A stretch of DNA of 64,000 nt. Origin: Blasia pusilla. Taxonomy: Eukaryota > Marchantiophyta > Marchantiopsida > Blasiales. A program made the translations under genes and the position numbers. The stretch is from contig CM114271.1 of the NCBI GenBank assembly GCA_050084515.1, positions 55,614,001 to 55,678,000 on the forward strand, given 5' to 3'. Under the pieces are notes generated by a model. The model did no database searches, was not told the origin of the DNA, and saw only the letters and a program-made list of their open reading frames with translations. This document shows positions 58,118-64,000 of the stretch, piece after piece. Within the stretch, counting starts at the first letter, position 1, and every line of letters begins with the position of its first letter.

Positions 58118-58690
58118 CTATACACATCTCGGACACATCCATCGTCCCGTGGGAACCACATCAAGAGGGGGGTTTAGACATGACATATGCCACCCTCGAG
58201 AACAACCATCACATACCAACATGGTGGTTGCACCCCTCGCAGATCCGCACAACATACACCTCAAGCCTGCAGGTACCACTGCCAAGCTCGGATCCACCGT
58301 CCCATCTACGTTCGGAAGATGACATGGCGCACAATTGCGCACATGATCCTTCCAAACCATACCATCCTGTCCCTCCAACATGAGGACTCCGGTCGGTAAT
58401 ACCTCGCCCACACGTAGGATCGTGCGCCCTGCAGTGACATCTAGCGTCGTGGGTGCCGCCTGCTGTAAATACACGTAATCTCCAGGATGAAACCTCCTAA
58501 TCCCTGGACGATAACCTCCTCCACGAATGGTCGTGTACCTCAATGTATCTCTATGCTGGGCAATAGCTAAGTTCTCAAAGGCCATAGGCATAACTCTACA
58601 AAAAACTTTTGCCCTCTGAGAACATGCTTGTACCCACACATCTGGATCATCAAGATCTAACACCTCCGCCATGTCACGTCGAATCGCTGC
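58118..58690 (-). pseudogene. Integrase C-terminus and PHD finger of the gypsy element
   Basis: Frame 58,672-58,118 (184 codons) reads VWVQACSQRAKVFCRVMPMA, YRPGIRRFHPGDYVYLQQ, a beta-barrel-like stretch, then CMLCGSARGATTMLVCDGC, HMSCLNPPLDVVPTG and WMCPRC. The cysteine/histidine pattern is C4HC3, a PHD finger. Gypsy integrases of the chromovirus type end in a chromodomain; here a PHD finger takes that place. PHD fingers bind histone H3 tails, so a role in choosing integration sites is a reasonable inference. Confidence 0.8.
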
Positions 58691-59945
58691 AAGTAAATCT
58701 GGCTCTCTCCAAAGAGCAAAAAGTACGGTGAAAATGACGCCAAGGATGCATGCTGACTAAAGCAATAACCCATAGCCAACCATGGCAACTGCAGGTCCTA
58801 CTCCCTCAACTGTCCCCGCTGCAAGCCATACTTGCGCAATCCTCTCTTCACCGTCTGTACCACTCTCTCCGCCAACCCATCCGCCTCAGGATCATCTCTA
58901 GACGTAGTGCGGTGATCTATCAGCGCCTGATCACACAAGGCGTGAAACTCTCCCCTGAACTCGATACCCCGGTCAGTCATCACCTCCGCCGGTGCACCAA
59001 AGTGACTAAGCACACAATCTAGAAACGCATAAGATGTTCCCTCGCTCGCCTTGTCTAGTAGTGCCACCAACTCTATCCACTTGGAGAAATGGTCCACCAT
59101 GACCAACACATACCTATGATGACGTCCCGTCAATGGCAAAGGTCCCAAAGTCTAAACTCCATCGATAACCTAACCCATAATCGGCAAAGGATGTAACTGC
59201 GGAGTGGGAGCATTGAAGGATGCTCCCACTCCTGATGGGCATCGCACTCTGTGGTATCGCAGAGTTGGTATCGCACTCTGTCACATACCATACATCTGGC
59301 CACAAACTGTTGTACCCCAGTATGCATGCCGCGCCACCAATCTTGAACACAGGTAAGTGTATGTAAACGCTTTACTCCGAAATGTCCCAACTCCTCATGG
59401 GCATGTCGCACTACACGTGCTCGCTGGGAAGGATGAGGTACCACTCGTATCCTACCATCTCCCCATACCCGCAAAATGTGAGTCCCCTCCCACCTAAACC
59501 TCTTGGCTCTCTGTAGGATCCGATCCCGCTCCCTAGCACTCACTATACTCGCAATGACACCAGTGCGCAAGAACTCCACAACCTCCACGTCGTCATGGAT
59601 ATCACGACCACCTGTCGCCTCCTCACTAACCTCCGGATCCAAAGACTCATCATCCAACCCCACCACTAGAGTCATCACCTGTGGCTGACCTGCCATAGTC
59701 AACCAACAAAGATAGGCAGATGCATGCCAACCGGGCACCATCTCCTCCTCACTCTCTCCGTGCCATCGAGCTCCTATGTCGTCTCTCTGACTCGGACATG
59801 GGTTACGACTCAACCCATCCGCATCTTGGTTTAGTCGACCTGGCCTATGAACCACCTCAAACTCATACTCCTGTAGTAATAAAGCCCACCTGGCAAGCTT
59901 ACCCGTAAGCTTGTCGGACTCCATCAACCACCTCAACGGCTGATG
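58691..59945 (-). pseudogene. RNase H end and integrase of the gypsy element
   Basis: At the right end, RWLMESDKLTGKLARWALLL and HRPGRLNQDADGLSR mark the RNase H domain. The integrase zinc-binding motif follows (HEELGHFGVKRLH, then CMVCDRVR). The catalytic core shows DFGTFAI and VMVDHFSKWIEL, then VMTDRGIEFRGEFHALCDQA and ADGLAERVVQTVKRG, giving the D, D and E. Frames 59,936-59,130 and 59,148-58,798 are offset by a frameshift with a local duplication of GCATCGCACTCTG-type sequence near 59,235-59,280. Confidence 0.8.
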
Positions 59946-60990
59946 ATCAGTGATAAGTGTGAATGGATGAGGACGTCAACCTGTCCTTGAGCTCCTGAAA
60001 TGCTTGCTCCTGATCATCTCCCCACAACCAAACCTGATCAAGTCTCGTCAACAAGGTCAAAGACTTTGCGATCGCACTAAAACCCTTGACATACCGTCGA
60101 TAGAAGTTCGCCAGTCCAAGAAATGCTCGGACTCGACTCACATCTGTAGGGCGTGGAATCTGCGCAATAGCCTCTACCTTCGTCTGCTGAACGCCTAACC
60201 CACTGGGGTATATGGTGTGTCCCAAGTACTCAATCTGCTCCTGGAAGAATCTGCACTTGCCTGGATGTAACTTCAGTCCATGTAACTACAATCGCCGAAA
60301 CACCTCCTCCAAGAGTTGCTCATGCTCCTCAACCGTGGAACTGAAGATAAGAATATCATCTATGTAACATCGTATAAAATCCAAGCTAGCTAGAATCCTA
60401 TCCATCACTCTCTGAAACTCTGCAGGCGCGTTCTTCAACCCAAATGGTAAGAACCGCCACTAATACAAGCAATCTCTCCCGAACCGATCTATCCCCCAGA
60501 ATGTTGTCTTCTCCCTGTCCTCCAACCTGATAGGAAGCTGATGATAGCCAGTACGGAGATCTAAAGTATTGAAGATCTTTGCATGCCCTATCGCATCAAA
60601 GATCTCCTCAGGAGTAGGCATGGCGTACCGATCTGACCTCGTCTGTCGGTTGATAGGACGGTAATTTCCACACATCCGCCTATCCGTCCAATTGCCATAC
60701 ATATCCTTCTTCGCTGGCATGACTGTGGCAGATGCATACTCCCCATGTTATAACTCCACAAGTCCTGACTCCTGCTCTGAATCAAGGCTCGCTCCATATC
60801 AGAATACCTGTAGGGTCGACGAAAGATTGGCGTATCACTAGCCAACTCAATCCGTATCCCGGGACCCTTCAGCGTACCCAAGTCTCTCATATTGAAGGCA
60901 AAACAACTAACATGCCCTCTTAGAAACCTATGAACTCGCCGTCGCTCTCCTACTATCAACTTGAGACCTATCACAGCTCCCAAGTCTCCA
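59946..60990 (-). pseudogene. Reverse transcriptase of the gypsy element
   Basis: Begins around IELASDTPIFRRPYRYSDME (about 60,850). Then NYRPINRQTRSDRYAMPTPE, FNTLDLRTGYHQLP (motif A), and the catalytic box [10 protein letters not shown] at 60,354-60,365 within a frame broken before and after it. Then EYLGHTIYPSG and RAFLGLANFYRRYVKGFS. The enzyme copies element RNA into DNA. Confidence 0.8.
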
Positions 60991-61249
60991 TCGTAATCTC
61001 ACTCGGAGAGGACGCAACCTCCGGCTTTAGTTGCTATGTAGCAACCCTAGCCACCTCCGCAATAGCCACTCCACTATGACCTCCTACACCATGCTCCACA
61101 TCCGAAAAATGCACATGTGCTACTCTTGCCGCCTTCGCACTCTCTGCTCCAAGGACGTCCCAAGAAGTCCATGGGTGCCTATCTCTCCTCGTCTCACCCC
61201 CAGCCAATGCCTGTACTGACCCTGTAGGCAATGGTCCAACTCGTGGACG

Positions 61250-62629
61250 TGTCGGCATGGATGACACTCGCATCCATCTCTGCTCAGCCATACCTAGGCT
61301 GACTATCCATGTGAGACAGTTGAGGTCCATCGCCTGCCCCAACACCTGTCTCCGGGATGCCTCAGTCATCCCTGATACCGCCGTAGTACCGGTAGTGAAC
61401 CCCATGGCGCGCTCGCGCTCATCTGCTGTAGGCTCCTCCAATGCTCCGGTCACCTCATCCCAAATCATGCCTGGCCCTCCCTGACGAAAGGCATGGGATG
61501 TTGGGAAGCTCACCAACATAGGTAAGGCTGCCCTCAACTCCCCCACCCTATTGGCCATGGCCAACGGTGGTCTATCATCCCGTGTGACCACCTGAGATCG
61601 ACGCCCTGAGTCCAAAATAGCATCCACTGTGAGATGTGGTGCTCTCTGGACTCCACTATATGCTCGACTCAGTACCTCTAATCATATCAGGTTCGTCCAC
61701 CACAGTCGTGGATGATAGGCACGTGACCCAACTCTCGCTGCATCTAACAACACAGCAGGTCCCAACCAGGACCTCACCTGATGTACACTCGTAATCACAC
61801 GTGCACGAGTGTCTCCCAACAACGGCACGTTCTCCAAAATGTACGCTGGAGAACATATCTGACTCTCCTGCAAGTGTCGTAATACTCGCGGCATCTCCCA
61901 AAACATCCCTGACCTCGGATCTTGCAATCCAAATCCTCGGCCACCTGATGAATGACCCTGACATGGCCATCGAGAAATCACCAAATGAATGGTGCCAACT
62001 CTATCCAGATCCTGCGCCCCCACCAAAGAGATGTCGGCGGGTAGCGTATGCTGGTATCCCCGTAGTATAGATACTGATAACAACTCACGATACCTCTGGA
62101 CCAGTCTCGCCACGTGACGTAATGATACTCGCCGCGCATTCTCATCTCTCTCCACATAAAGGTACTGATGCACCCGTATGCTCGCATGCAATAGTGTAGC
62201 CAATCCGGTGCTAATCCCTCCAAAGAGATCTAACACCCTAACACCCTCCTCTGGGCACTGCCACACAACAGGTGTGGTATCTAGTGGGGTCATTGTCTCC
62301 ACTCCAAGAGCCCGATCGCCACGTGACTCTCGCGGCTCTGGGATAAAAACATGACTCCACGCCTGCCTCACGAGGTCGTCGGCACTCCTCTGTAGCTCTC
62401 GAGTCGTACCCCACAATGGTAAAGAGGCCTCGCCAACATGGGAAGAGACACCCGCCATGGCCTGTCTCTCCGTGGGACTATCCGCTCCTAGGACATCCTC
62501 CGCATGTGCGTTCCCCTCCAACAACTCTCCTGGCCAGCTAACACTACCTGTGAAAGTTGCCAACGTGGTCACAGACTCGCCTTGTGATCGATCACCTCGT
62601 CCCGCAAACTGCACGGGTAAGTGACTCAT
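61250..62629 (-). pseudogene. C5-cytosine DNA methyltransferase domain inside a gypsy polyprotein
   Basis: The frame from 62,629 reads to a stop at 61,682, then in the same frame from 61,681 onward, so one in-frame TGA splits it. Motif I is RVLDLFGGISTGLATLL, motif II YLYVERDENARR, motif IV HLVISRWPCQGHSSGGRG (Pro-Cys-Gln nucleophile loop), motif VI YILENVPLLGD, motif VIII-like RAYHPRLWWTN, and motifs IX/X ADERERAMGF and RRQVLGQAMDLN after the stop. C5-methyltransferases transfer methyl from SAM to cytosine. The WWTN block and the RRQ.LG.AM end recall DNMT3/DRM-type enzymes. It sits between protease and RT, in the polyprotein path rather than as a separate gene. A frameshift near 62,640-62,682 separates it from the protease. 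All catalytic residues I can check are present, so loss is recent. Confidence 0.88.
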
Positions 62630-62681
62630 CCGCCGTCACCGACCGCCATCGTGGCCGATAAGCAACGGTCTCCTCCCGAAG

Positions 62682-63569
62682 TCAGGATGAATCTAGGGGA
62701 TATAAACATGTACTCCCCACCAACACATCGTACGACTCAGCTGGTGTCGTAATCGCACGTGTGCGCACCATAGCACTATCCGTCGCATGCTCTGGCTGGA
62801 CTCTGACAACAATCTCCTTTCGAGTCATATACTGAGTGGGTGATACGCCCCCAATTGAGGTCTGTATTTGGAAGGGACAAGGCTCAATGTCGGCCTTCTG
62901 TAACCTCAACGCTAAACAAGCCGCCTTCCCTAACATCAAGGGTTGCACGCCCGAATCAAGTAGGAGGCGCTGCGGGTGGTATACTGTCCCCGTCGGACTA
63001 ACCAAGCGAAATACTCCAGCTCGGTTATCCAGTAACACTACTCCATGCGTCACCACTACTTGCTCTATGGCTGGTCGAGCTGGCATATCTACCAACTTTG
63101 CCGCCGCATGCCATGACTCTATGGGGAACGTCCTCAGCACCGGCTCTGAGGGCAATTCCACCACCTCCTCAACTACCTTTGAACAAGAAGCAGTCATCTC
63201 TCCACGCTCACACAACGTGGCGGCCAACCGGAACACCTCATCTGGTCCAACTCCCAACGTCGCCAACTCTATGGCGGAAAATAGTGGAGTCTGACTCACT
63301 CTGGTGGCCACCTCCAACACTATGGTCGACACTGACTCCACTCGAGCCGGCATAGGAGTTGTCATTCCAACTCCTCGTGACGTCGACGTAGGTGCCTGAA
63401 CTGTAGGCACCGCTGGTCGTCGAGGCACCATCAATGGTGTGTGTAGTGCCTCCGACAATGTGAACGACTGTGGAACCCTGGCCTGCCGCCCATCGGTCCC
63501 CTCTGGTGGGTCAATCTCAACTCCACTTCTCGATGGCTCGGTGCCTCTTGCAGCACCCCTAGTCACCAC
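62682..63569 (-). pseudogene. Protease region of the gypsy element
   Basis: A 295-codon frame. After a proline-rich start it contains VFRLVSPTGTVYHPQRLLLD, with the aspartic-protease-like LLLDSGVQPLMLGKAACLAL at about residues 200-220 (DSG active-site triplet) and then TPAESYDVLVGSTCLYPLD, the second half of the fold. Retroviral-type protease cleaves the polyprotein. The upstream part probably links to gag; two stops separate it from the zinc-knuckle frame. Confidence 0.7.
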
Positions 63570-63659
63570 AGCAACTGCCTCAACCTAGGCTGCACTACAC
63601 ATAAATCCCATACTGGCGAGGTCAGGGTAAGAGGTAGAAGCTGGAGTCACACTAGCTGC

Positions 63660-63950
63660 TCACAGCTCCGTGCCTTCCCTAAGTTGCATCATCGTCATGG
63701 CAGCAATCCTCTGCTCCAATTGATCGATGCGTGAGAGAAGTGTCGGCTCTGGTGCTCCTGATCCATCTCCTCTGGCTGGTGGTGGTCCTCTACCACCACG
63801 TCTAGGAAGAACTCCCCAACCTCCTCCAAGACGACCGCCCCCAGGCCCTCGGCCTACCTCTGGACGTGCCCCTCGGCGAAGGTCATAACATCTATCCCTA
63901 GTGTGACCATATCTGTGGCAATGGTCACACTGGTGCTGTGGTGGGGCCAT
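63660..63950 (-). pseudogene. Gag C-terminal zinc knuckle of the gypsy element
   Basis: A 96-codon frame with the CX2CX4HX4C knuckle CDHCHRYGHTRDRC, a glycine/arginine-rich stretch and a short coiled-coil-like end (LLSRIDQLEQRIAAMTMMQL). The knuckle binds element RNA. The rest of gag and the 5' LTR lie beyond the window. Confidence 0.75.
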
Positions 63951-64000
63951 CCTCTGTGGCTCCTGAGCAATCAGAGGTCCTCTCCCATGCTGTGGGCAGT

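Larger units (their letters stand above)
57890..64000 (-). mobile_element. Ty3/gypsy retrotransposon encoding a C5-DNA-methyltransferase and a PHD finger (gag cut by window end)
   Basis: Reading leftward: zinc knuckle, protease, C5-methyltransferase, reverse transcriptase, RNase H, integrase, PHD finger, noncoding tail. RT before integrase places it in Ty3/gypsy. Frame breaks (about 63,570-63,660, 62,640-62,682, 61,682, around 61,034, 60,720, 60,460, 60,285 and 59,150) separate blocks that were evidently one polyprotein, so this copy is inactive but little decayed. LTRs were not identified. Two further tails lie at 16.2 and 18.2 kb. Methyltransferase-bearing retrotransposons have been reported from the charophyte Klebsormidium and from Symbiodinium (de Mendoza et al. 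2018). Confidence 0.85.

Overview
The window is nuclear DNA from a streptophyte. The one intact host gene is a GT-AG-spliced, plant-type V-ATPase subunit H. Around it lie plant-style MULE, PIF/Harbinger, CACTA, LINE, Ty1/copia and Ty3/gypsy elements. My best guess is a charophyte green alga of the Chara type, because a Ty3/gypsy element here encodes its own C5-cytosine methyltransferase, as reported for charophyte retrotransposons. That placement is an inference. I saw no rRNA, tRNA, CRISPR or prokaryotic gene.

Region 1 to 30 kb. Two long direct copies of one composite element lie about 20.3 kb apart: copy 1 from 1 to about 10.06 kb, cut by the window edge, and copy 2 from about 19.34 to 29.99 kb. 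Each carries a leftward MULE-type transposase (WRKY-GCM1-like zinc finger, DDE core, SWIM finger) and a rightward gene. The rightward gene starts behind a TATA box, encodes a coiled-coil N-terminus and ends in a domain laid out like a class-beta amino-DNA-methyltransferase. A 25-bp palindrome (arm CAACCCGTCGGA) fills the introns and the shared divergent promoter and is essentially absent from exons; in two introns it builds large hairpins. Between the copies (10 to 19.3 kb) are a retrotransposon gag remnant, LTR-like pieces, a Harbinger remnant, pyrimidine-rich inverted arms, a foldback element and two decayed integrase/PHD tails.

Region 31.0 to 39.3 kb. The V-ATPase subunit H gene lies on the minus strand with 11 exons encoding 450 residues and no visible lesion. 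Its 4.3-kb intron 2 holds LINE debris, and a copia-like LTR sits just upstream of its start codon.

Region 39.9 to 50.1 kb. A near full-length LINE (family 1, ATTC-repeat tail) is inactivated by three frameshifts. A second family-1 copy is split by a family-2 LINE on the opposite strand, bounded by a 14-bp target-site duplication.

Region 50.1 to 57.9 kb. This holds a decayed copia element (RNase H, PBS, LTR), a stretch without recognisable genes, and a CACTA (En/Spm) remnant.

Region 57.9 to 64.0 kb. A Ty3/gypsy element on the minus strand is ordered gag zinc knuckle, protease, C5-cytosine methyltransferase, reverse transcriptase, RNase H, integrase, PHD finger. Two unrelated mobile elements in one window therefore each carry a different kind of methyltransferase-like gene next to their mobility enzymes. 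That is the most notable feature here.
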